64,000 bases of DNA from VRUE01 sp963699225 (GTDB lineage: Bacteria > Actinomycetota > Thermoleophilia > Solirubrobacterales > 70-9): NCBI GenBank assembly GCA_963699225.1, contig OY969423.1:2542001-2606000 (forward strand), read 5' to 3'. The position numbers and the translations under genes were made by a program. Shown here one piece after another: positions 15,499-23,304 of the stretch; position 1 is the first letter of the stretch, and each line of letters begins with the position of its first letter. Below the pieces are notes generated by a model. That model did no database searches and was not told where the DNA came from. It saw only the letters and a list, made by a program, of their open reading frames with translations.

Positions 15499-16160
15499 TT
15501 TGCGGTGGTGTCGAGGAGGCCGAGAACGATCGTTTCTCGAGCGCGGTTGAGCATTTCCTCGAACTCGGCGTCGGTGAGGCTCATGTTGGCCGGGCCCAGG
15601 TGGGAGGCGATGACACCGTCCCACGCCGCCCAGAGGAACCTCGCGGTGGCGACGGGGTCGACGGAGCGCACAACCCCTTCCGCGATCGCTTCGCGCAGCA
15701 GCCCGGCCATGCGGGAGGTTTCCTCGCCGATTCGCTGGGCCACGCGCGTCGCGGGCTGAAGGGCCTCGCCCTCTTCCGGGCGGTCGGGCGGTGGGAAGCG
15801 AAACAGGCGAAAGTAGCCGGGGTGCTCGCGGGCGAAGCGCAGGTATCCCTCGCCCAATCCCACCAGCCGCTCCAAGGGGGCGTTGCCGGCATCGAAGCCT
15901 TCCTCGCTGTAGCGCTTGTCGAGCTCGAGCGCGCGATCGATCAGGCCCGCGTAAACGCCCTCCTTGCTGCCGAAGTGCGCGTAGATGGAGCCGATCGCGA
16001 CGTCGGCCTGCTCGGAGAGGTCCTCCATCGTCGTCGCGCTGAAGCCACGGCTGAGGAAGAGCTGCTCGCCGGCGTCGAGGATCGCCGCCGCAGTGCGTTC
16101 CTTGCGGCGCTCGCCGCGCGAAGCCGCGGGCTTTGAGGAGGTGGCGGAGTTAGCTGGCAT
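15495..16160 (-). CDS. TetR family transcriptional regulator
   Basis: The 221-residue protein has a TetR DNA-binding domain at about residues 20-66: AAAILDAGEQLFLSRGFSATT, then EDLSEQADVAIGSIYAHFGSKEGVY. The C-terminal domain has FAREHPGYFRLFRF and FLWAAWDGVIASHLGP, the TetR_C type often called AcrR-like. It starts beside AT-rich palindromic sequence at 16186-16215, shared with the divergent membrane protein gene. Its stop overlaps the start of the secreted amidase. It therefore probably regulates itself, the amidase and the divergent gene. The ligand is unknown. Confidence 0.87.
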   Translation of the reverse strand: MPANSATSSKPAASRGERRKERTAAAILDAGEQLFLSRGFSATTMEDLSEQADVAIGSIYAHFGSKEGVYAGLIDRALELDKRYSEEGFDAGNAPLERLVGLGEGYLRFAREHPGYFRLFRFPPPDRPEEGEALQPATRVAQRIGEETSRMAGLLREAIAEGVVRSVDPVATARFLWAAWDGVIASHLGPANMSLTDAEFEEMLNRARETIVLGLLDTTAK

Positions 16161-16185
16161 GGCTAGATCATCATGATAGAACTAC

Positions 16186-16215
16186 AATGAAATTCATTAC
16201 TGAAATCTTATTTCA
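16186..16215. promoter_or_regulatory. Twin inverted repeats between TetR and membrane protein genes, probable operator
   Basis: AATGAAATTCATT (16186-16198) and TGAAATCTTATTTCA (16201-16215) are each inverted repeats with 6-bp arms. Both contain TGAAAT or its complement, and they are only two bases apart. The region is AT-rich in a GC-rich genome and lies between divergent genes, as expected for a TetR operator and promoter. Binding is inferred. Confidence 0.6.
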
Positions 16216-16236
16216 ATCAACGAAACGGAACGCGCT

Positions 16237-16620
16237 ATGCCCCTTGTAACCAAGCTGGGAATCTACGAGCTGACGATCGCCGTCCTCTCCGGCTGGCTGA
16301 TGGTCGCCACCCTAGAGAGCCCCGAGGCGCTCAAACGGGCCGGCGTGCGCCACCTCGGCCGCATCCGCCAAGGCCACCTCGACCTGCTCTTCCAGGGCAC
16401 AATCCTCACCGTGATCGGGATCGCGATGAACCCGATCCCAACCTGGATCGGCGTCCTCCTAGTCCTCGGCGCCTTCGCCGCACCCCTGCTCCTCTTCGTC
16501 CTCGCCTTCGACTCCGAGCTGCAGCGCAGCTCCATCGTCTATCGCGCGATCAACATGGTGGTTCTGGTGGGATTCAGCGTGGGGTGGGTGGGGCTCGCCG
16601 TAACCCTCGCTTCGCGCTAA
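16237..16620 (+). CDS. Four-helix integral membrane protein
   Basis: The 127-residue protein has four hydrophobic segments at about residues 8-26, 50-66, 70-92 and 104-124. A conserved-looking RHLGRIRQGHLDLLFQGT sits between the first two. A charged motif with His at a helix boundary is reminiscent of small membrane isomerases of the hydroxylaminobenzene mutase type, but the similarity is too weak to assign. It is divergent from the TetR gene, with the twin repeats between them, so it is probably under that regulator's control. Confidence 0.65.
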   Translation: MPLVTKLGIYELTIAVLSGWLMVATLESPEALKRAGVRHLGRIRQGHLDLLFQGTILTVIGIAMNPIPTWIGVLLVLGAFAAPLLLFVLAFDSELQRSSIVYRAINMVVLVGFSVGWVGLAVTLASR

Positions 16621-16632
16621 AGACCCGGTGGG

Positions 16633-16695
16633 CATCTGCCGCTTGCGCTTGGGGCCGAAAAGGAATTAGTCGAGCGGATGATCTGCGGACGGCAG
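16633..16695 (-). pseudogene. Decayed fragment of the peptidoglycan amidase gene
   Basis: Bases 16633-16659 are identical over 27 bases to 15322-15348 inside the amidase gene, where they encode FGPKRKRQM on the minus strand. Similarity continues to about 16695 with substitutions and at least one indel that breaks the frame. No start or remaining domain is present. It looks like a small remnant of a duplicated copy. Confidence 0.5.
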
Positions 16696-16782
16696 CATAC
16701 ACATACGACGCCATCGCAACAGGCGAGAGTCCGCTAGATAAAAGAACGGGCTTGGCGTGTGGATGTGTGAGTTGGTCGAAAT

Positions 16783-17214
16783 CTAGGCTGCTTTGGCTCG
16801 AAATCGGGCGTCATCGAAGACTGCGTCGCACCGCCTGCATTTTTCGCAGCCCTCGTTCCCATGGTCACAGTAGGGGCACGTCCAGAACCAATGACTGTCA
16901 CCGTTAACCACACGTTGCTCCATGGCGAGTGGCACGAGCTTGCCATAGCGACGATCGAGGTATTGACGAACTGGCCAGTGCTTCGCCAGTCCTCTTCTGG
17001 TCGGCCACCTTAGCCAAGGGGGCCTTAGATGGGAGCTCACCAAGAGGAAAGACGAGATCCACAGGGCGCCGGTCAGGAAAATAACCAGCGTGCGAAGCAG
17101 GCCATGCGGGGCGGTTGTCGCAATTCGCGCGGGTACAGCAGAGAGGGCGGCAAGCACGGCCGCAAGTCCCAGTGGCGTTCCACCAGCGTCTTTATTGGTA
17201 CCAGGAGAGTCCAT
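16783..17214 (-). CDS. Membrane protein with C-terminal Cys-rich zinc-ribbon-like motif
   Basis: The 143-residue protein has hydrophobic segments at about residues 13-32 and 41-62. A basic stretch RPPWLRWPTRRGLAKHW precedes a C-terminal FWTCPYCDHGNEGCEKCRRCD. The CPYC plus CxxCxxC cluster is a zinc-ribbon-like or treble-clef-like arrangement that would face the cytosol or exterior depending on topology. No family is recognised. Base composition is lower in GC than neighbouring genes, and it lies in a stretch next to intergenic AT-rich sequence, suggesting recent gain or relaxed selection. Confidence 0.6.
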   Translation of the reverse strand: MDSPGTNKDAGGTPLGLAAVLAALSAVPARIATTAPHGLLRTLVIFLTGALWISSFLLVSSHLRPPWLRWPTRRGLAKHWPVRQYLDRRYGKLVPLAMEQRVVNGDSHWFWTCPYCDHGNEGCEKCRRCDAVFDDARFRAKAA

Positions 17215-17444
17215 CTAGCTGGTGCATAGCACGAACGGATGAACGTTTCCACCTAAAAAATTGTTAGTCCAAAAAAGTCCTGCAAATCTCACTCAAAGAT
17301 AACTCTTACACTCAAAAGGTTAATGCGCATAATAAGGGGAAACGAGATTCGAATAATCAAACAGAACTTTAGTTATAAGAGTACGAGAACTATGCATTGA
17401 CGATTGCCGATCGTAATTCGCTCGGCACGATTTCTTATTGCCTA
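17215..17444. other. AT-rich intergenic stretch
   Basis: This 230-base gap is markedly AT-rich against its surroundings. It holds runs such as AAAAAATTG and a weak hairpin, TGCCGA at 17405-17410 with TCGGCA at 17422-17427. The hairpin could end the leftward acyl-CoA dehydrogenase transcript but has no T-run. I see no gene. Confidence 0.5.
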
Positions 17445-18623
17445 CTACAACCCCATCAGCTTGCCGAGAATCTCCTTCATCACCTCGTCGGTGCCGCCTC
17501 CGATTGGACCTAGGCGGGCGTCGCGGACGGCGCGCTCGATGCCGTACTCGCGCATGTAGCCGTAGCCGCCGTGGATCTGCAGGGATTGGTCGGCGATCTC
17601 TAGGACGGCGCGCTGGGTGACGAGCTTGGCCATCGTCACGTCCTGAATGCAGTTCTGGCCTTCGTGGAAGAGGCGGAGGGCGTTGTAGGTGAGGGCGCGG
17701 GAGGCCTCGGCCTTGGTTGCCATCTCGGCGACCTGGTGGCGGATCGCCTGGAACTTGCCGATCGGGCGGTCGAAGGCTTCGCGCTCGAGGGCGTAGGAGA
17801 CGGTGGTCTCTATAAGTCGTTGCATTGCGCCGACGGCGCCGATCGCCATCAGCAGCCGCTCCCAGGCGAAGTTGGCCATGATCAGCTTGAAGCCCTCGTT
17901 CTCGTCGCCGAGCAGGTTCTCCTCGGGGACCTCGACGTCGGTGAAGGCCAGCTCTCCCGTGTCGGATGAGTGCCAGCCCATCTTCTCCAGCTTCTGCGCC
18001 ACCTCGTAGCCGGGCATCTCGCGCTCGAGCACGAGGAAGGAGATGCCGCCGTGGCCGCCCTCTTTCGTGGTCTTCACGGCGCAGACGAGGAAGTCGGCGC
18101 GGACGCCGTTGGTGATGAAGGTCTTCGAGCCGTTGACGACGTACCCGCCGTCGACCTTCTCGGCGAAGGTGGAGATGCCGGCGACGTCGGAGCCGGCGCC
18201 GGGCTCGGTGATCCCGAGCGCGCCGATCTTCTCGCCGGCGATGCCGGGCACCAGCCAGCGTTGCTTCTGGTGCTCGGTGCCGAAGTTGAAGATTGGCGGC
18301 ATCGCGATCGAGGTGTGGGCGTTGAGTCCGGCGGCGACGCCGCCGGAACCGCCGGAGCGCGCCAGCTCCTCGACCCAGATCGCGTCGTGCAGGTGGGTGC
18401 CGCCTTGACCGCCGAGTTCCTCGGGGAACTTGAGGCCGAGGAAGCCGAGCTCGGCGCAGCGCTTGTAGAGCTCGCGGGGGAATTCGCGCGCGGCCTCCCA
18501 CTCGTCGACGTTGGGGGCGATCTCCTTGACGACGAAGCGGCGGACGGTCTCGCGCAGCTCCTTGTGCTCCTCACCGAAGGGCGGCAGCGTGGCGCGCGTT
18601 CCCGTGTCCTTGATTACGGTCAT
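17445..18623 (-). CDS. Acyl-CoA dehydrogenase
   Basis: This 392-residue FAD enzyme oxidises acyl-CoA to trans-2-enoyl-CoA. It has the family blocks FPEELGGQGG, GALGITEPGAGSDVAG, VNGSKTFITNGVRAD, LEKMGWHSSDTGELAF, REAFDRPIGKFQAIRHQ and QIHGGYGYMREYGIERAVRDARL. At the MCAD catalytic position the sequence is IGGGTDE, lacking Glu. A Glu is present in FAWERLL, the site used by isovaleryl- and long-chain-type enzymes, so it is likely active on branched or long chains. Two consecutive stop codons end it. It begins three bases after the nuclease gene's end on the same strand and probably has a separate history, because its GC content is normal. Confidence 0.9.
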   Translation of the reverse strand: MTVIKDTGTRATLPPFGEEHKELRETVRRFVVKEIAPNVDEWEAAREFPRELYKRCAELGFLGLKFPEELGGQGGTHLHDAIWVEELARSGGSGGVAAGLNAHTSIAMPPIFNFGTEHQKQRWLVPGIAGEKIGALGITEPGAGSDVAGISTFAEKVDGGYVVNGSKTFITNGVRADFLVCAVKTTKEGGHGGISFLVLEREMPGYEVAQKLEKMGWHSSDTGELAFTDVEVPEENLLGDENEGFKLIMANFAWERLLMAIGAVGAMQRLIETTVSYALEREAFDRPIGKFQAIRHQVAEMATKAEASRALTYNALRLFHEGQNCIQDVTMAKLVTQRAVLEIADQSLQIHGGYGYMREYGIERAVRDARLGPIGGGTDEVMKEILGKLMGL

Positions 18624-18626
18624 GAC

Positions 18627-20735
18627 CTACGCGGCAGCGTCCTGCCACTTCTCCCATGCCGCCTCCACCGGCTCAACGTCCACTTCGGCCTGCAAGCTGG
18701 CGATGTATCCGTCCTTGAACTCTTTGGCACGCTGAAGAGCGTCGGCGTCGTAGAAATTTTCTTTTTCAATTTTCACTAGCTCATCCCAAATTTGCGCACC
18801 CCTCCTTGCTTCGGCCTCTCCCAAGCTCATGGCGATCTCGACTGCAACTCCTGTCTGAAAGTCTGCCTCGGTGGAGGCAAGGGCTAGGAGGTCCGAGAGC
18901 ATCGATGGGTCTACGGCATGCCAGTCAACCGCGCCTTCGGCCGTGCTCAGCTGCAAATGCAGGCGGTCCTTAGTGCAAAACATAACGGCTGCGCTTCCGA
19001 CGGCCGCTCGGGATGTAATTTCCGCAATGGCACGAGCGTCGTGCTCAAATAGTCGAGACGAACGTTCGATATTGAGCTCACGAGCAGTGAACGATATTGC
19101 CTTCTCTGCATTAAACAGTGCCTCTCGTGAAATCTGTTTGGCCTCCACAACCGTGATTCCGTATCGAGAAAACTGTGATCGCATCCGATCCATAATCCAG
19201 TTTCTCTCGGAACGGAACGATGATGAATTTGCCCCTTCTCGGAGTCCAAAGATAGACGCATATTTTGCGAAGCTACCGTCGTACAGGTTGGCGCGACGAA
19301 GTGCTGAATAGTGGGAGACAAATGCATTCTGTGAGAAACGTAGGTCTTCATCGGCATCGAGTAGGGGCCGGTATCGGGCATATGCCTCCAGAAGGTGACT
19401 TGCGGCCTCCTCAAGGTAGTCGCGAGGAAGCCTGAGATCCACTCCGTAGTGTCTGGATTGCTCATAAGCGCGACTAGCAGCGCGAAAGAAGTCGATGTCA
19501 TGCGGCTCATAGAGAAGTCCTGCAAGCATTGGAATCGCAACGCTTGCGTCAAGAAACAACTCCAGGCTCTCCCGCCCCCCGAGCCCTTGCAGTAGGTCGC
19601 TAACGCTCATGTCGAGAATGGAAAGAAACAGGTGGCCGGCCATTAGGGTCTGACCAATCTCGGACTCGGAAATGTCTTTTGTCAAGCCGGTCAAGACCGC
19701 GTTGGCTTGGGTGGGCTCAACGCCTGCATCGATTAGTTTGCGTTCCAACCTTTTAAGAGCGGCTTCAATTTGCCGCTTCGCTGGCCCCATATCACCACCA
19801 GGTTCGAGTGCAGCTCGAGCGGTGATGGCGGAATTCAGCATTAGCGCGCCAGCCGCCTCACTCGCATCTTCTGTTAGGCGCTCAAGCTTGCGACCGGTAA
19901 GTCCAGCGTTTCCAAGACATGCGGAAAGTTTGTCCTGAAGCTCTCGCCACTGTCTTCCGCGGAGCACACGCAAGGTGCGGTTTGACTCTTCGATCGTCTC
20001 GCTTACGGCGAGGCCCTCGTCCTTAACCCGAATTTCGCCTAGCTGCAGCATGCGGTCGATTTGGCTGGAGATCAGAGAATCTCTGGTTTTTGAGAGTTTG
20101 AGCGCAGACCGAAGGGACTCAACGACCTGCTCGCGGTTGGGTGGGGAGTCGTGGTCCTGCGCGAGGAAGGCTGCAATTGACCGCCCTATTGCGGACTGTC
20201 GAAAACTGTTTACGTCGGTACCAAAAAAGGCGTACGCGTAGGCGAGATCCTCGCGGAGATTGATCGGCTTGCCGCGCCCTCCGTATGCGCTCTCCTGAGA
20301 GGCGACCCCGAGAGTGTGTAGAACCTCTCCGGTCTTGCCTTCGACGATGAACTTCGACGCAATTGCCTGCGAATCAATAACGCGAAGACTAATTCCATAA
20401 TTGGACCAGAGGTCGGTTGCCAAGGCCTCCTTGTCGTGACTAGAAATTCGCCGGGAGGTGATGTAGATAAAATTACTTGTACTAAAGCGTTCCTTGGCAC
20501 GAACAGCGTCGCTCCTGAGCTTCGATTTCCATCGTTTTTGAACTGACAACTGGATAGCGAGATGCTCCGGGTTATTGCCTTGCTGCCAAACGGCTATGTC
20601 GTTCCCTTGATCGCCGGGGCCATCGGTGAGCTCGACGTGACGAAACCCGGCCAGAGGCAGATAGCTGAGCGCCAGAGCGCGAAAGTCACCGGCATCAGCC
20701 CCGTTGATAAGTCGCTCTAGGCTGTCTGGTCGCAT
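18627..20735 (-). CDS. Large protein with N-terminal PD-(D/E)XK-like and C-terminal PIN-like nuclease regions
   Basis: This 702-residue protein is not matched by me to a named family. Residues 1-135 resemble a restriction-endonuclease fold: GFRHVELTDGPGDQGNDIAVW with Asp46, then AIQLSVQKRWKSKL at 60-73, in the place of the catalytic Q/ExK strand. Residues 175-260 look helical with a wing-like segment MLQLGEIRVKDEG. Residues 391-600 carry PIN-like acidic positions: FLDASVA (Asp396), DYLEEAASHL (Glu442), EHDARAIAEI (Asp566) and FCTKDRLHL (Asp590). The gene is lower in GC than its neighbours. A nucleic-acid-targeting defence or toxin role is possible but inferred. No obvious antitoxin or partner sits next to it. 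Confidence 0.75.
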   Translation of the reverse strand: MRPDSLERLINGADAGDFRALALSYLPLAGFRHVELTDGPGDQGNDIAVWQQGNNPEHLAIQLSVQKRWKSKLRSDAVRAKERFSTSNFIYITSRRISSHDKEALATDLWSNYGISLRVIDSQAIASKFIVEGKTGEVLHTLGVASQESAYGGRGKPINLREDLAYAYAFFGTDVNSFRQSAIGRSIAAFLAQDHDSPPNREQVVESLRSALKLSKTRDSLISSQIDRMLQLGEIRVKDEGLAVSETIEESNRTLRVLRGRQWRELQDKLSACLGNAGLTGRKLERLTEDASEAAGALMLNSAITARAALEPGGDMGPAKRQIEAALKRLERKLIDAGVEPTQANAVLTGLTKDISESEIGQTLMAGHLFLSILDMSVSDLLQGLGGRESLELFLDASVAIPMLAGLLYEPHDIDFFRAASRAYEQSRHYGVDLRLPRDYLEEAASHLLEAYARYRPLLDADEDLRFSQNAFVSHYSALRRANLYDGSFAKYASIFGLREGANSSSFRSERNWIMDRMRSQFSRYGITVVEAKQISREALFNAEKAISFTARELNIERSSRLFEHDARAIAEITSRAAVGSAAVMFCTKDRLHLQLSTAEGAVDWHAVDPSMLSDLLALASTEADFQTGVAVEIAMSLGEAEARRGAQIWDELVKIEKENFYDADALQRAKEFKDGYIASLQAEVDVEPVEAAWEKWQDAAA

Positions 20736-20843
20736 GAGCTAAGCGTATGTGAAGTTCTTATTTGACGTGGTCGAGATTTGGAGTGCAGGCCTTGGACAAC
20801 TAGGGTGATCTCCGCCGACGGCGCCCGAATCTCCTTCGCTTCG

Positions 20844-22115
20844 ATGGACCACACCACCCTCAGCCTGATCACGATCCCGCTCTTCACCGGGGCGATCGGC
20901 TACGTGACCAACCTCAGCGGGGTCTGGATGCTCTTCTACCCGGTGCGCTTCGCCGGGATCAAAGTGCCGGGCCTGGCGCCGCTCGCCAACGTGATGCCGC
21001 GGCGCATCCAGCAGATCCCGGGGCTTGGGCAGGGTGGCCTCGGCTGGCAGGGGATCGTGCCCTCGCGGGCGGCAAAGATGGGCTCGATCGCGGTCGACAA
21101 AGGGATCTCGAAGCTCGGTAGCCCCGGCGACTTCTACCGCCAGCTCGACCCCGAGGCGATCGCCGAGCAGATCCTCGAGACGGCCCGCGGCGAGATCCAC
21201 GACGTGGTCGAGCGGATCATGGAGCGCGAGCGCCCGCAGCTCTGGCACGACCTGCCGCCGCGCGTGCGCGCCGCCGTCCACGCCCGCGTCGAGGAGCAGT
21301 TGCCGCAGATCGTCCGCACGATCACCGATGAAATCGGCACCCACGCCGATGAGCTGATCGACGTCAAGCTGATGGTTATCCGCCGGCTCGAGGCCAACCC
21401 GGCGCTGGCCAACCGGATCTTCCTCGAGGTCGGCCGCAAGGAGCTGCGCTTCATCGTCAACTTCGGCTTCTTCTTCGGCCTGCTGCTCGGCATCCCGACC
21501 GCTTTCTTCACCCAGGAGGTGCTGACCCAGTGGTGGGTGCTGCCGATCTTCGGCGTGCTGATCGGCTACACGACCAACCTGCTCGGCATCCGCATGATCT
21601 TCGAGCCGGTGCGGCCGCGACGGGTCGGGCCGTTCGAGGTCCAGGGGCTCTTCCTCAAGCGCCAGCCCGAGGTGGCCGGGGTCTACGCCGACATCATCGC
21701 CGAGGACGTGGTGACGATGGCCAACGTCGCTGAGGACCTGATGCACGGGCCGAACTCGGATCGCACCCGGCAGCTGATCGAGGACTCACTGCGTCCCGCG
21801 GTCGATCGGGCGCTGGGCCGGGCGCGCTCGGCGGTGCGCGTCGCGGTCGGCAGCCGCGATTACGAGACGATCCGCACCTCGCTCGCCGCCGAGGCCGCCG
21901 ACTACGCGGTCACGCCGCTCGCCGACGAGGAGTTCAACGCCAGGCAGCGCGGCGGCGTGCGCGAGTTCGTCGCCACGCAGGTTCGGGCGATGGGGCCGCC
22001 CGAATTCTCGGAGATGCTGCGCACGGCGATGCGCGAGGACGAGTGGCTGCTCTACCTGCACGGGGCCGTGCTCGGATTCGGCGCCGGACTGCTACACCTG
22101 GCGATCTTCGGATGA
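20844..22115 (+). CDS. DUF445 family membrane protein
   Basis: The 423-residue protein shows a duplicated membrane motif: TGAIGYVTNLSGVWMLFYPVRF near residues 13-34 and FGVLIGYTTNLLGIRMIFEPVRP near 233-255. This is the DUF445 hallmark. Another hydrophobic span at about 213-230 and a C-terminal one at 403-420 complete the membrane part. The region between is amphipathic helices (ARGEIHDVVERIMERERPQ) like apolipoprotein-type or coiled regions. The ATG at 20844 is taken because homology begins there. Its stop overlaps the next ATG (ATGA), indicating coupling. The function of DUF445 is unknown. Confidence 0.85.
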   Translation: MDHTTLSLITIPLFTGAIGYVTNLSGVWMLFYPVRFAGIKVPGLAPLANVMPRRIQQIPGLGQGGLGWQGIVPSRAAKMGSIAVDKGISKLGSPGDFYRQLDPEAIAEQILETARGEIHDVVERIMERERPQLWHDLPPRVRAAVHARVEEQLPQIVRTITDEIGTHADELIDVKLMVIRRLEANPALANRIFLEVGRKELRFIVNFGFFFGLLLGIPTAFFTQEVLTQWWVLPIFGVLIGYTTNLLGIRMIFEPVRPRRVGPFEVQGLFLKRQPEVAGVYADIIAEDVVTMANVAEDLMHGPNSDRTRQLIEDSLRPAVDRALGRARSAVRVAVGSRDYETIRTSLAAEAADYAVTPLADEEFNARQRGGVREFVATQVRAMGPPEFSEMLRTAMREDEWLLYLHGAVLGFGAGLLHLAIFG

Positions 22116-22900
22116 GCATCGACGACGACAGGGGGGAGCGGGCGGGTCCACGGCGGACCCCATCCGCGAGCCAGCAGGCGCTGGAAGAGCTGCTGCAAGC
22201 CGCACCCGGCTTGGCCAGGATCGCCGCCAACATGGCCCGGCAGGGAGCCTCGGAGATCGCCAACGCCTATGTAGAGGGCGCCTCGCGGGTGGTGCGCGCC
22301 GCCTCCCAGGGCGAGTCGACCGCGGACGCGGTCCAGGAGACCACCGCCGAGCTACGCGCCTACCTGCGCGAGCTGATTGGGGTGGAGGAAGGGTCGCGCT
22401 CGAAGCCCACAAGCGGCGACGCTTCGGCGGAGGCGTTGCGCAACCGCGGCGAGGAGCTGCTGCGCCGCTCGGCCGACGTCAGCGTCGACGTCGATTCCCA
22501 CCCCGCCTACATGCGAATCCTCGACGCCCTGGCCCCGGACGAGGCCCGCATTCTGCGCTTCCTGGCCCGGGAGGGGGAGCAACCCTCGGTCGACGTTCGT
22601 GCGGGCCTGCCGTTCGCCTCTGAGCTGGTCGCCCAGGGCTGCACGATGATCGCCGAGGAGGCCGGCTGCCGTCATGCCGACCGCGTCTACGCCTACCTCA
22701 ACAACCTCAACCGGCTGGGACTCGTCTGGTTCTCGCGCGAGGCGCTGCGGGACGCCCGGCGCTACCAGGTGCTCGAGGCGCAGTCGGAGGTGACCGACGC
22801 CCTCGAGAAGGGCGGGCGCACCGCCCGCACGGTGCGCCGCAGCATCGTCCTCACCCCCTTCGGCGAGGACTTCTGCGCGATCTGCCTGCCGTTGGAGTAG
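22112..22900 (+). CDS. Abi-alpha (DUF4393)-like protein
   Basis: The 262-residue soluble protein has an Ala-rich helical N-terminal half (ALEELLQAAPGLARIAANMARQG). Its second half begins at about residue 130: HPAYMRILDALAPDEARILRFLAREGEQPSVDVR, then YLNNLNRLGLVWFS and RRSIVLTPFGEDFCAICLP. This order fits the DUF4393/Abi-alpha family, named after an abortive infection component. The name does not prove phage defence. It is translationally coupled to the DUF445 gene. The neighbouring dual-nuclease gene across the divergent gap makes a defence context worth testing. I am moderately sure of the family. Confidence 0.6.
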   Translation: MSIDDDRGERAGPRRTPSASQQALEELLQAAPGLARIAANMARQGASEIANAYVEGASRVVRAASQGESTADAVQETTAELRAYLRELIGVEEGSRSKPTSGDASAEALRNRGEELLRRSADVSVDVDSHPAYMRILDALAPDEARILRFLAREGEQPSVDVRAGLPFASELVAQGCTMIAEEAGCRHADRVYAYLNNLNRLGLVWFSREALRDARRYQVLEAQSEVTDALEKGGRTARTVRRSIVLTPFGEDFCAICLPLE

Positions 22901-23008
22901 GCGTTCGCATCGCTGATTTGGGGTTTGGCGCACCTTGTTTCAGTTTTGTGCGGGGATCTCAATCACCGAAACACATTGTCTGAGCACGATTCGTCTAGCG
23001 TGGCTACC

Positions 23009-23263
23009 ATGGATCGCACGATGTGGAACGACGCGAGACTGGACGACCGGTTCAACTCGGTCGACGCGCGCTTCAACTCCGTCGACCGGCGTTTCGACGC
23101 CCTGGAGAGCAAGATGGATGCGGGCTTCGCTCGGGTGGACCGCGAGATCTCCGACCTACGCACCGAGGTGCGGGACTTGCGGCAACTGATGTTCATGCTC
23201 TGGGGGCCGACGATGCTCGGCATCCTCGGCATGATCGCCACTGTCTTGATTACGAACGGCTGA
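23009..23263 (+). CDS. Small coiled-coil protein with C-terminal membrane anchor
   Basis: The 84-residue protein has heptad-like repeats DDRFNSVDARFNSVDRRFDALESKMDAGFARVDREISDLRTEVRDLR. A single C-terminal hydrophobic helix MLGILGMIATVLI follows. The D-x-R-F-x-S-V-D unit occurs twice exactly. Such proteins form trimeric or tetrameric coiled coils with a tail anchor, seen widely in prokaryotes and in some phage or toxin-related contexts. A GTG nine bases upstream is an alternative start. The function is unknown. Confidence 0.6.
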   Translation: MDRTMWNDARLDDRFNSVDARFNSVDRRFDALESKMDAGFARVDREISDLRTEVRDLRQLMFMLWGPTMLGILGMIATVLITNG

Positions 23264-23304
23264 ACTCCGGCCCGCGGGGTCGCGAGCCGGAAGCCATCGT
23301 GCCC

